Source: Saccopteryx bilineata (taxonomy: Eukaryota; Chordata; Mammalia; Chiroptera; Emballonuridae). From it: a stretch of 64,000 nucleotides of DNA. The notes beneath the pieces were generated by a model. That model was not told the origin of the DNA. It saw only the letters and a list, made by a program, of their open reading frames with translations, and ran no database searches. Both the position numbers and the translations under genes were made by a program. Shown here piece after piece: positions 11,014 through 21,863 of the stretch. Each line of letters begins with the position of its first letter. Positions within the stretch are counted from its first letter, which is position 1. The stretch spans positions 187,831,140 through 187,895,139 of the forward strand of contig NC_089493.1 in assembly GCF_036850765.1 (NCBI RefSeq). The letters run 5' to 3'.

Positions 11014-11030
11014 TTTGGTGCCGTCGTTTT

Positions 11031-12339
11031 AATTGGTTACTTGGAGTTCCAGACTCTTGATAATGATGCACGAGCGTGGCCTTGCTTCAGCCACCCTCAC
11101 TTAACCCTGCAATCTTTCTGTCTTGTCTTGCCCTCTCTTGCTAGTCGTTGAGCACAATAAACTGCTACTAATTAACAGTGTAGCATGCTCTGCGTCTCCG
11201 TTTCTCCCCGTCTGTAGCTTAGTCATACTTTCTATGCACAGTCTTTCCTTGAAGGAAGAATTGTTCTGAAAAGTGCTTCCCCCCTCACGAGGCCCAGTTA
11301 CAGGTTGCCTTTCTTTGTGTAGTTCATCCCGATTCAAATATTGATCCTGGTAAAGTTTCCGCTTTGACATCCCTGGGGAAAGTGGTACAAACTACTGCGA
11401 GACAGACCACTAGGGAGGTGGCCCAGAACGGAAGAGTGGGTGTCCTGGCCTCGTTTAATCCGCACTCAGTGGCATTTGGGGAGGAAAGAGGAGTGTGGTG
11501 GAAAAGAGAGCCTTGTTGTTAAAAGAAAGGAGAGACGGCTCCAGTGCCTTCTAGGAAAAAGATGGGATGGGATGCGGCATTGACTTTCGAAAGGGACAAG
11601 GTATCTAACCTGAGCAGGAGCGAAGGATTTAGGGAGAATTTTTGATACGGTTTTAAAATTAGAAAATTAACAAGAGAAGGTGTACAGTGAGCACGCTTAC
11701 GTTCATGAGTATGCTGCCAGTGTGCACGCACGGGTCACACTCAAGTTCAGGGCCTCTGGACAGAGCTCTGCTCTATTCGAAGATTGAATGATGAGAGGAG
11801 AGATGGATTAATATGTGTAGAGGTGAAGGGAGGCCATCGTGATAGAACTGAGTGAGCACAATCTCCGACCTTAAAATGCCATCACCGGTACATTTTAGAG
11901 ACGGGAGTCGGAATTCCATTTCATGATGGGAGCCAGATGCAGGAAACAGAGATTTATGCCTGACGTCTCCACACTCATCTCTTCCCAGGCAGCTTGGTGA
12001 AATGTCACGTTTGCTCTGTCCAGAGCAAGCCAGGGAACCGCTAATACTGGCAACTCTGGATAATCAACACGGGTCAACGGCCTGGAGAAACTTGGCTGCA
12101 ATCTTGAGGCCTTCGTGGATGGAGGCCTAATCATTGTTGGCTCGGGCTTGCTGCCGTCTGTGTCTCCCGTCTCAGCGTTCGCCCTCCACTGAGCCTCGGG
12201 ATTGCCCGCTGCATACCAGTTTTCCCTTTAGTACCGGATTGCATACTCATTGTTTTTATTTTGGATTGTTGCTATGTTTGCATATCTTATCTCTGATAAT
12301 AGATGGATAGGAGATGCAGTGAAATATCAAGAGTTGTCT
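11031..12339. other. No gene recognised
   Basis: Moderate GC with scattered CpG. The small frames have no domains, and no repeat could be named. Confidence 0.5.
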
Positions 12340-12500
12340 GTACTATTTCAGATTTAAGCTCCTTCGTGACCCTGAGTGAGGAAGTTAAGCTCTCTGAGCC
12401 TCATGGCTTGTGCTGAGGGATGAAAAGACGGTTATAAGACTGCTAGAATAATGTTTGGCAATAATAAGTCCTCAGATGGCTATTGTTATTATTTTAAAGT
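12340..12500 (+). repeat. MIR SINE fragment
   Basis: The order TGACCCTGAGTGAGGAAGTT, AAGCTCTCTGAGCCTCA, GATGAAAAGACGGTTATAAG, AATGTTTGGCAATAATAAG follows the MIR core and 3' region. It is old and diverged. Confidence 0.6.
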
Positions 12501-13617
12501 ATCTTTATCCCTCTCTTTTGCATTATTATATTCTATAAGTGAGCATACCCTGGCCCTTTTTGTATTCCCCATTGAAAGCCTTTTTTTTTTCTTTTTCCTA
12601 TTATTTTATTTATCAACTGTGCCCTTTATCTACAAGTTTTTTTTCAGTGCCCATACTTAAATTTTCAAAGTTAAAACATAACAGCTCTCTCGCTATAACT
12701 TTCTCTTCCCACCCCCAAAACCGGGTTGTTAAACCAAACCTATTTGTATTGCCTTCTTACAGATCAATGAATTAACACATCTTGATAGCATTCGAGTCCA
12801 ATAAAATTTGCCATATGACCAATCACTAAATAGTCGTAGGAGCATCTGTTTGGCCTCTCAGGACTCTCAAATAACAGAACTTGATACAAGATATTGATTG
12901 CAGTGATGTAGAAAGCACAGGAATGCCTTTGCCATCGTTTTACTTCCGTCTGTCTAAAGATCTGTAAAGAGCAGAAGAGAAGGGGAAGCCTGTTTCTATA
13001 TGGCTCACTTCCATACAGTTCATGTAGCCATTTATGGCTTCTTTTGCTATTCTCTTTAATTGATTCCTTATTCAGCAAACAGAAGCAAGATACAATTAAC
13101 CTTGTGAATAGTTCTTTAGGGGGGTACATATTCAGATTTGATTGGGTCTCAGTTGGGTCACTCTCATTGACCTGAAGGTCATAAAAAGAGCATACTGGCT
13201 TGCTTTTGGGTAAGTAATATTGAATTAAATCTCTTCAGAGACTAGTTTAAAGCCTGGAAAAGTCTTCTGGCTTAAACAGCACGAGATAATTGGAGTGTCT
13301 TGTGGCATCAAGTGTTGGAGTGCAAATTAATATTTCGGCGTGATTGCTTGCTGTATGTTTTAAAGAACTCCCATTGGAAGTGAGTTTAGTGTACACACAA
13401 GACTCACCAGTTATCTGTTGAGAACAGTTGCAAGGAGCAGTGGCAGCACTAATTACTGGACCATCATTCTTTTAGGATATGAAGTTCAGGTCATGCTTTC
13501 CCGACACCTTAAACCAGTATCTACATGAGTCAAGCTGTTTCAGAAGTGGAAGGCCTTCTAAAGACATACATTTAATTGAAATCCACAAAGGAGTATTTCT
13601 GTATTTTTCTTTCTTGG
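12501..13617. other. No gene recognised
   Basis: Contains the 14-bp palindromic site TGACCTGAAGGTCA at 13168-13181 (two nuclear-receptor half sites, everted, 2-nt spacer). The 121-codon minus-strand frame at 12764-13129 shows no family features. Confidence 0.5.
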
Positions 13618-14040
13618 TTTTTTTTTTTGTTTTTTTTTGTTTTGTTTTTTTTTTTTTTTTTTGTATTTTTCTGAAGCTGGAAACGGGGAGAGACAGTCAG
13701 ACAGACTCCGGCATGCACCCGACCGGGATCCACCCAGCACGCCCACCAGGGGCGACGCTCTGCCCACCAGGGGGCGATGCTCTGCCCCTCCAGGGAGTAG
13801 CTCTGTTGAGACCAGAGCCACTCTAGCGCCTGGGGCAGAGGCCACAGAGCCATCCCCAGCGCCCGGGCCATCTTTGCTCCAATGGAGCCTTGGCTGCGGG
13901 AGGGGAAGAGAGAGACAGAGAGGAAGGAGGGGGAGGGGTGGAGAAGCAGATGGGCGCTTCTCCTGTGTGCCCTGGCCGGGTATCGAACCCGGGACTTCTG
14001 CACGCCAGGCTGACGCTCTACCACTGAGCCAACCGGCCAG
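13618..14040 (-). mobile_element. tRNA-derived SINE, VES/Rhin type
   Basis: On the minus strand: CTGGCCGGTTGGCTCAGTGG, the B-box region GGGTTCGATACC, the internal block GCAGCCAAGGCTCCATTGG, and the 3' end CAGCTTCAGAAAAATACA. It is followed by a long A-rich tail (T-rich at 13618-13662). The first few bases of the head differ from other copies (CTCTGG), and no convincing target duplication is seen. Long open frames here (up to 231 codons) are just the SINE read through. Confidence 0.92.
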
Positions 14041-14306
14041 AGGATGAATAGTGAAATTTGGGGTTTGAAAAGAGGCGGAATAAGGGCAAGAGAGATCCTT
14101 GTGGAATCTTGGCATGGAGATATCTGAAGCTGCCCCCAAAATAGAATGGCTTCCTTGACATTTTTAGTCCCATGGAGCCACCCACCTTGTCTTTTCAGCA
14201 CTCTGATTGATTCTCCTACTTTGATGAATAATTTTAATTTATTAAGAGAGATGCTTTCTCTCCTCATTTCCCAACATGTGTATTTAACTTTAAAATGTTT
14301 CTATTC

Positions 14307-14670
14307 TTTGGCCCTGACCATTTGGCTCAGTGGTAGAGCATCAGCCCAGCATGTGGATGTCCTAGGTTTGATTCCCAGTCAGGGCACACAGGAGAAGTGA
14401 CCATCTGCTTCTCTACCTTTCCCCCTTTTCATTCCTCCTTCTCTCTCTCCTCATTTCCCACAGCTATGGCTGGATTGATTCTAGCAAGTTGGCCCCAAGC
14501 ACTGAGGATAGCTCCATGGCCTTGCCTCAGGCGCTGAATAGCTCAGTTTCCAAGCAACAGAACAATAGCCCCAAATGGGCAGAGCACCACCTGGTAGGAA
14601 GCTTTCTGGGTGGATGGTGTCTGTCTCTCTGCCTCCCCGCCTCTCACTTAATAAAAAAAGTAAATTAAAT
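14307..14670 (+). mobile_element. Older tRNA-derived SINE with 13-bp target duplication
   Basis: AATGTTTCTATTC flanks it at 14294-14306 and 14671-14683. The head GCCCTGACCATTTGGCTCAG has a B box GGTTTGATTCC. The body has CACAGCTATGGCTGGATTG, and the tail is CTCACTTAATAAAAAAAG. It is more diverged than the 48.8-kb copy. Confidence 0.92.
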
Positions 14671-14683
14671 AATGTTTCTATTC

Positions 14684-15369
14684 CTCAGGGTAACACTCTA
14701 GACACACAACACTCAGGACAATCTCCAAATCAATTTATTTTCTTATATCTCATATTAAAACCCCTAGAGGCTTAGTTTTTACATGGTTTTAGAGGTGGAA
14801 TATTTGGGACTCAGGTGTGTTTTATCCATTAGGTACTGGGTGTGTAAGGCCTGTGACCTTGTCTAGGGACTTAAAAAATGCTTGAGACATGAAAAAATAA
14901 ATGTAGTATTTCAAATACGGGGAAAAAGGAAAGAATCCTGAATTTGAAATCAAGGCATGTTTAGTTCAATGCCCACAACATAGTATATCAATTATATTAA
15001 TTGTTGTTTCATAACTTAAAAAATATATCACTTCTATTAATTGTTAAGTCTCATAATATTTAGAAATAATTTTCAGATGCAGTAGCCTCGTTTTATAAGA
15101 GTTCTTGTGTATGCACAATGACTGTTGAGGAATCACTGGCATCGTAAAATCAGTTAGTGACATATGGCCACATAATTCCTAAAACAAAGGTATAAGCAAT
15201 AATTCATCTCTAATTCAATATCATTTTGCTGTCAAACATGGGCACATGTTAATATTTTCAGTATGATTCAGGATTTTACTTGAACATCTAAGAAAGACTA
15301 AAAGTGATCCCCTTGACCCTTGACCAATGGAGATGTTTCTTTCTTACCTTTTATTATAAAATATATTAA
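14684..15369. other. No gene recognised
   Basis: AT-rich; no repeat or coding signal identified. Confidence 0.5.
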
Positions 15370-15880
15370 GAGTGGAAAGCAGGATCTTGAAGAGGTATAT
15401 GTTCACACTTACGTTCATAACAGCATTATTCACATTAGGCATCAGGTCAAAGCAATCTAAATGTCTATTGATGGATGAATGGATAAAGAAATGATGGCAT
15501 ATATATGAAATGGAATATTATTCAGCCTTTAACAGAAAGAAATCCTGTCACATGCTACAACACGGGGTGCATCTTGAGAACATTTTGCTAAGTGAAATGA
15601 GCCAGGCACAAAAGGACAAATATTCTATAATTCCATTTATACGAAGTATCTAAAGTAGTCAAGTTGATAGGGACAGAAAGCAAAATGATGATTTCTAGGG
15701 ACCAGGGCGAGCGAAACATGGGAAAGTCATTGTTTCATGGGTAGAGAGTTTCAGTTTTGCAAGATCAAGAAGTTTGGCGCAGCTATTGCACAACCAAAGG
15801 AATGTACTCACGAAAAGTTAAGAAAGTAACTTTTATGTTAGGTGGTTTTTACTATAATTTTAAAAACATGTATTATAATA
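15370..15880 (+). mobile_element. Old L1 3' fragment (end of ORF2 and 3' UTR)
   Basis: AAATGTCTATTGATGGATGA, ATGGAATATTATTCAGCC, ACATGCTACAACACGGGGTG and GCTAAGTGAAATGAGCCAGG are sense L1 landmarks. The 3' UTR continues with GGACAGAAAGCAAAATGATG. It is an older subfamily than the 29-kb copy. Confidence 0.8.
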
Positions 15881-16679
15881 AGTTTCCTAGTTCTTACTTT
15901 ATTTCTAGGTTTGTGCTATATACCAAAACACGTTGTCAAAAACAAAAGTTCTCTTATTCAGATCACTTTTCCCAATAAAATAGAAAAGGAAACCATAAAA
16001 AAAAACCCAGCTAATTTATTATTTCTCAAACCTGAGTCATTTAAACCCATATTAAATATATCAGGTATGTAATTCAACTTATGTGGAAAAATAACTAAAA
16101 GCTATGAGAAATTAATTTTGTTCTAAGATTAATAAAATATTTACACAAGTCAAACCTGAACACACAAAGAGTATTTACCTTTTGGACAATCATAGAGCAA
16201 ATAAAAATTATAAGTGCCACTATTCTCTTTCCTTTGAATCTGTGAATTCTTTTTATGCCAGTGTAGATAGATTTGTCAGGCCTTTTCTTGGGAGGAGTCG
16301 TTTTCACATTCCTTCACTTCTGCGTTGTCTGCCTCCTGTTCTTTCCTTGTTAGCACAGCTCAGTAAAAGCAGTGTGAGATCTCCAACATGCTTAAAAATA
16401 CCAGCATTTAAATAGTTCCGTAGTACTGAGCTATAAATGCTGTATCTGATGAATTAGGAATGCTTATATTTATTTATTTTTAGATTATGGAAATGGAAAC
16501 ACAAACTTAAAACACTTTTAGAAAGAATTTTGAGATACCTTTTGAGAATACAAGCTTCCCAGTTTGGTGAAACCTAAGTTATAATACCATGTAAGGAAAG
16601 GTATTATAGAGATATGATACAAAGTGATATTGTGATACAAGAGGGACAGTTTATTCTGTGAAAGGGAACAAAGAAGTCT
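15881..16679. other. No gene recognised
   Basis: AT-rich; no feature identified. Confidence 0.5.
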
Positions 16680-16960
16680 TCAGAGGGAAGGTGACAGTTA
16701 ACATTTAAATTAGGCTTCACTGGCTAAGTATGAAATGGCAGTGGAAGAAGTATTTGTGTGTCACCAGAGCAGGGAATCCCAACATAAGGAATAAATTTGG
16801 CAAAGGCCAAGGCTAAAGGTAGAAACAGAAAGATACAGAGGGCCGGTTTATGAAGGACTTTGATATCATACTTAAGAATTTTGAACTGTATTTTAAGTAA
16901 TGTGGCACGATCAAAGACTATTAAATTAAATAGGAAAAGGTCGTTTGTGTTTAGAACCAC
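16680..16960 (-). repeat. Probable L2 LINE fragment
   Basis: GGCCAAGGCTAAAGGTAG, then GGTTTATGAAGGACTTTGAT and AAGAATTTTGAACTGTATTT, resemble antisense L2 (gcctt..aggccatggtaaggagtttggattttatt). It is weakly conserved. Confidence 0.4.
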
Positions 16961-17321
16961 ACTGAACAAAAACTATGTAGGACAGATTTTTTTAGTAAAG
17001 AAAATAATAACTGCCCTGGGAGTTGCAAACAAACCTACAAGATTTGTCAAGGCTGAAGATGAATTAACTTTAAGGCAGGTACTCTGTTTAATGTAGAGGA
17101 AATAATGAAAAACAAATTTTTTTTTCTTCAGGATAGCTCGAAATGACAAATGAAACATGTGGATTGCTATTGTTCAGCTTCAGAAATATAGTGAGTGCCC
17201 CTTAAGACCTCTTGAAATAAATAAGCTGAAGTTACAAACTAAAAGGACTGAGAGAAACTCTTCTCATATCTGTAAATATTTTTCAAGAGGGGGAGATGAA
17301 AAACCATTTTCAGACTCCCAA

Positions 17322-17910
17322 TTCTTGGTTTCCCTTTCTGATAGTTCACTACTGCTATATAAAAATAGAACCAATGTCTGGATATTTGTTTGGTATCCTG
17401 CTACTTTACTGCATTCATGTATCAGTTCTGTTGTATTTTGGGTGAAATATTTAGGGTTTTCCATATACAGTATCATTCTTCCTTTTCAACTTGAATGCTT
17501 TTTATTTCTTCTCCTTATCTGATTGCTGCCAGTACTGTGTTGAATAAGAGTGTTGAAAGCTGACATTCCTTATTCCTGATCTTAAGGGAAACACTTTTAG
17601 TTTATGCCCCATGAATATGATGTTGGCTGTGGGTTTGTCATATATGGTCCTTATCACATTGAGGTATGTTCTCTCTATTCCCATTTTGCTGAGAGTGTTT
17701 TTGTAAATGGGTGCTGGATTTTATCATATTCATTTTCTGCATCTATGGATAGGATCATGTGATTTTTATCCTTCATTTTGTTTCTGTGATATTGATTTAT
17801 AGATATTGTACCAACCTTGCATTCCTGGGAAAACCCCTCTTGATCATAATGTGTGATCTTTTTTAATGTATTGCTGGATCCAATTAGCTATAATTTGGTT
17901 GAGGATTTTA
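17322..17910 (-). pseudogene. L1 ORF2 reverse-transcriptase segment (inverted part)
   Basis: Minus-strand reading gives fragments such as ILNQIIANWIQQYIKKDHTL, GIERTYLNVIRTIYDKPTAN and LVLFLYSSSELSERETKN, all from the reverse-transcriptase region of L1 ORF2p. The active-site block is degraded, and several frameshifts and stops separate the pieces. It is dead sequence, part of the 17.3-19.8 kb insertion. Confidence 0.85.
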
Positions 17911-19400
17911 GAAAACAATTTCATTTCTAATGGCATCCAAAAAAATCCTGGGAATAAATTTAACTGAAGATGTAAAAGGCCTATACTCAGAAAATTATAA
18001 AACATTGAAGAAATAAAGTGAAGAAGACACAGATAAGTGCAAACACATACTATATTCATGGATAGGAAGAATTAACAGCATTAAAATGTTCTTACTACTT
18101 GAAGCAATCCATAGATTGAATGCAGTTCCTATCTAGATACCAATGATGTATTTCACAGAACTAGAACAAATATTCCAAAAATTTATAGGGAACCACAGAG
18201 ACCCTAAGTAGCCACAACAATCTTAAGGAAGAAGGAAAAGTTGGAAGAATTGCAATACCTGATATCATATTATAGTACAAGGCCACTGTAATCAAAACAG
18301 CACGATACAGGCATAAAAACAGACATAATAGATCTATGGAACAAAATAGCACAGAAAGCAACTCATACCATTATGGTTAATTAATATTTGACAAAAGGAG
18401 GCATGAATATACAATAAGGTAAAGATAGTTCAATTAATGGTGTTGGGATAATTGGACAGATACGTGCAAGAAATAGATAAAATTATACCTCTTTCTTACA
18501 CTATATACAAGAGTAAACTCAAAATGGATAAAAGACTTAAATGTAAGACTCTAAACCATAAAAGTCCTATTAGTTTATAGGCAGTAAGATTATGGACAGT
18601 TCTCATAGCTATATATATATTTCCTGTTATATCTCCTCAAGCAAGGGCAACAAAATAAAAAATAAATGGGACTACATCAAAATAAAAAGGTTTTGCATGG
18701 CAAAGGAAACCTTCAACAAAATGAAAAGATAACATATTGAATGGGAGGACATATTCACCAATGATAATACTGATAGGGGATTAATATATCTAAGATTTAT
18801 AAAGAACTTAAAAACTAAACAACCAAAAATCAAACAATCCAATTAAAAAATGGGCAAAGGATCCGAATAGACATTACTCCAAAGAGGACATATGAATAGC
18901 CAATAGGCAGGTGAAAAGGTGCTCAATGTTACTAATCATTAAAGAAATGCAAATTAAATCCTCAATGAGATATCACACTTGTCAGAATGGCTATCATGAA
19001 CAAATCAACAAACAGCAAGTGTTGACGAGGATGTGGAGAAAAGAAAACCCTCATGCACTGCTGGTGGGAATACAGATTGGTACAGCCACTGTGGAAGACA
19101 GTATGGAGTTTCCTCAAAAAAAATAAAAAATGGAGCTGCCTTATAACCCAGCAATATCACTTCTGGGAATATAGCCAAAGATACTGAAACACTAATTCAA
19201 AAGAATAGATGTACTCCTATGTTCGCTGTAGCATTATTTATAGTAGCTGATATTTGGAAGCAGCCCACGCACCCATAAGTAAATGAGTGGATAAAAAAGC
19301 TGTGGTACATTTGTACAAAATAGACTACTACTTGATTATAAAAAAAAAAAAAAAAAGAAGGAAACTGTATCCTTTGTGACAGCACGATTGGAACTGGAGA
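17911..19400 (+). pseudogene. L1 ORF2 C-terminal segment (direct part)
   Basis: The sense sequence covers ORF2 from just after the RT domain to the end. A clear frame at 18911-19126 reads [20 protein letters not shown], the conserved block before the cysteine-rich C-terminus. It is followed by ATGTGGAGAAAAGAAAACCC and GGTGGGAATACAGATTGG. Many stops interrupt it. An A17 run at 19340-19356 replaces the usual A5-A6 in the 3' part, a local slippage expansion. Confidence 0.85.
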
Positions 19401-19824
19401 ATATTATGCTAAGTGAAATAAGCCAGTCAGAGAATGATAAGTACCATATGATTTCACTTATATGTGGTATTCAGTGAACAAAATAAGTGAACAAGCCAAA
19501 TAGAAACAGGCTCTAGATAGAGAACAGACTAACAGCTGTTAGATGGGAGGGCATTTGGGGGCTGAGTAAAAAAAAGTGAAGGGAATAAGCAAAAAACAAA
19601 AAACTCAGACACAAATAACAGTCTGGTGATTACCAGAGAAAAAGGGCAGTAAAGGAAAGTAGAAGAGGGCAAAGGTAAACAATGATATTATGAAACTTGA
19701 CTGGCTGGTGAGTACACAATACAGTATATAGATTATTATAGAATGGTACACAGAAACCTGTATTATTTTATAAACCAATGTCACTGCAATAAATTCAATA
19801 AAAAACATTTTAATAGACTCCCAA

Positions 19825-20365
19825 GACTGTTTTCCTCACTGAATTTGATTCATGCCTCGTTCAAGAATAGAAGTGAGATTTATCTGTTTGTGATGAGCCA
19901 AGCTGACGGAAGTGCAGACATGGGAATTTAAGTGGAGGTCATAATAGATTGATTTGGTTACAACTTGAATTGGAAAAGATTAGATGAGAGAAAAATTCTC
20001 ACTCATACTTTGGTGGGGTACGCCATCGCTAAGAGTTGCAGCAGTCATTAAAAACATAGTCTTACCCTAAATTTCTCGATAGCCACAAATGATTTATATT
20101 CATTATTTCAATACTTAAACTCATCTACTTTCTCCTCTCAAACATTGTTTTTTCTCTTTTTTCTGAATGTCACTTTTAGTAAGTGACTTGTATATTCCCT
20201 ATTGACACGCCATCCTAGCTGCTGAAAATATAACCCTGGGAGTCATCCTAGAATCTTCTCTCTCCCATATTTTCCTTCCAAATTTCCCTGCTTCTGTGTT
20301 TATAGAATTCAGTTGTTCTGCTTTTACTCACCACAAGCAACTTCCTCTGTTTAATTCCTTATTAT
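19825..20365. other. No gene recognised
   Basis: Flanking sequence between two L1 insertions; nothing recognised. Confidence 0.5.
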
Positions 20366-20379
20366 CTCCAGCTTCTATT

Positions 20380-20402
20380 TTTTTTCCATTTCTAATAGAA
20401 TA
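20380..20402 (-). other. Possible short L1 3' transduction or broken tail
   Basis: Between the 3' A-rich tail of the L1 and the target duplication lie 17 non-A-rich bases (20386-20402) and then a second A6 (T6 at 20380-20385). Two A-tracts with a unique spacer is the pattern of a 3' transduction, though a mutated tail gives the same look. Confidence 0.4.
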
Positions 20403-20963
20403 TTTTTTCTTTTTTTATTAATTTTAATGGGGTGACATTGATATATCAGGGTACATATGTTCAGAGAAAACCTCTCCAGATTATTTTGACATTTGATTAT
20501 GTTGCATACCCCTCACCCAAAGTCAAATTGTCTTTAGTCACCTTCTATCTGGCTTTCTTTGTGCCCCCCACCCCCGTTATCATCATGTTCTTGTCCATGT
20601 CTCTGAGTCTCATTTTTATGTCCCATCTATGTATAGAATCATATAGTTCTTAGTTTTTTCTGATTTACTTATTTCACTCCGTATAATGTTATCAAGGTCC
20701 ACCCATGTTGTTGTAAATGATCCAATGTCATCATTTCTTATGGTTGAGTAGCATTCCATAGTATATATATATATGTACCAAAGCTTTTTAATCCACTCAT
20801 CCACTGACAGACACTTAGGCTATTTCTAGATCTTCGCTATTGTGAACAATGCTGCCATAAACATGGGGGTACACTTCGCCTTTTGGAACAGTTCTATGAT
20901 GTTTTTAAGGTATATTCCTAAAAGTGGGATAGCTGGGTGAAAAGGCAGTTAGATTTTTAATTT

Positions 20964-21334
20964 ATTTTTTTTGTATTTTTCTGAAGTTGGAAACGGGGAG
21001 GCAGTCTGACAGACTCCCACATGAGCCTGACTGGGATCCACCTGGCATGCCCACCAGGGGGTGATGCCCTGCCCATCTGGGGCATTGCTCTGTTGCGACC
21101 AGAGCCATTCTAGTGACTGAAGCAGAGGCCATGGAGCTATCCTCAGTGCCCGGGACAACTTTGCTCCAATGGAGCCTTGGCTGCGGGAGGGGAAGAGAGA
21201 GACAGAGAGGAAGGAGAGGGGGAGGGGTGGAGAAGCAGATGGGCGCTTCTTCTGTGTGCCCTGGCCGGGAATCGAACCCAGGACTTCTGCACGCCAGGGC
21301 TGACACTCTACCACTGAGCCAACCGGCCAGGGCT
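20964..21334 (-). mobile_element. SINE (VES/Rhin type) nested in L1
   Basis: GATTTTTAATTT flanks it at 20952-20963 and 21335-21346. On the minus strand it reads GCCCTGGCCGGTTGGCTCAG, the block GCAGCCAAGGCTCCATTGG, and the tail GAAAAATACAAAAAAAAT. It interrupts the last part of L1 ORF2 and so is younger than that L1. Confidence 0.95.
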
Positions 21335-21512
21335 GATTTTTAATTTTTTGAGGAATCGCCATAATTGTTTTCCACAGTGGCTGCACTAGTCTGCATTCCC
21401 ACCAGTAGTGTAGGAGGGTTCCCTTTTCTCCACATCCTTGCCAGTGCTTATTGTGTGTTGTTTTGTTGATGAGCGCCATTCTGACTTGTGTGAGGTGATA
21501 TCTCATTGGGTT

Positions 21513-21863
21513 TTTTTTCTTTCTTTTTTTTTTTTACAAAGACACAGAGAGAGAGTCAGAGAGAGGGATAGACAGGGACAGACAGACAGGAACGGAGAGA
21601 TGAGAAGCATCAATCATTAGTTTTTCGTTGCGTGTTGCAACACCTTAGTTGTTCATTGATTGCTCTCTCATATGTGCCTTGACCGGGGCCTTTAGCAGAC
21701 CGAGTAACCCCTTGCTTGAGCCAGCGATCTTGGGCTCAAGCTGGTGAGCTTTTGCTCAAATCAGATGAGCCCACACTCAAGCTGGAGACCTTGGGGTCTC
21801 AAACCTGGGTCTTCCGCATCCCAGTCCGATGCTCTATCCACTGCGCCACCGCCTGGTCAGGCA
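21513..21863 (-). mobile_element. SINE (GGTGGCGCAGTGG type, ~330 bp) nested in L1
   Basis: On the minus strand it starts TGCCTGACCAGGCGGTGGCG, then AGTGGATAGAGCATCGGAC and the B-box region GGTTTGAGACC. The body has TCAAGGCACATATGAGAGAG and AGCAATCAATGAACAACTAA, and it ends in a CT-rich part plus an A-rich tail. The flanks CATTGGGTT (21504-21512) and CATTGTGGT (21864-21872) are a near-duplication of L1 sequence at the insertion site. Confidence 0.93.

Larger units (their letters stand above)
10408..11030 (-). mobile_element. Composite of two SINEs inside one 14-bp target duplication
   Basis: GGTGCCGTCGTTTT occurs at 10408-10421 and again, perfectly, at 11017-11030. Between them on the minus strand lie a ~380-bp tRNA-derived SINE (11013 down to about 10618, with its A-tail) and then a shorter tRNA-related SINE (10617 to about 10432) ending in its own A-tail. 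Either both moved together as a dimer or the second inserted into the tail of the first. Confidence 0.9.
17312..19824 (+). mobile_element. L1 insertion with 5' inversion (twin priming)
   Basis: AGACTCCCAA flanks the whole unit at 17312-17321 and 19815-19824. From 17322 to 17910 L1 ORF2 is antisense; from 17911 to 19814 it is sense. The inverted part ends in L1 coordinates where the direct part begins: the minus-strand translation reaches SELSERETKN, and the direct part starts GAAAACAATTTCATTTC, the next ORF2 bases. This is the signature of twin-primed reverse transcription of one RNA, not two insertions. The 3' end is CAATGTCACTGCAATAAATT plus a short tail. Confidence 0.93.

Noticed and set aside
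13558..14267. Long overlapping open frames (up to 231 codons)
   Set aside because: They are read-through of a GC-rich SINE and its flanks; the same peptide motifs appear at every copy of that SINE in the window.
17312..19824. Two independent L1 insertions facing each other
   Set aside because: The parts join at adjacent L1 coordinates and share one target duplication, so a single twin-primed event explains both.
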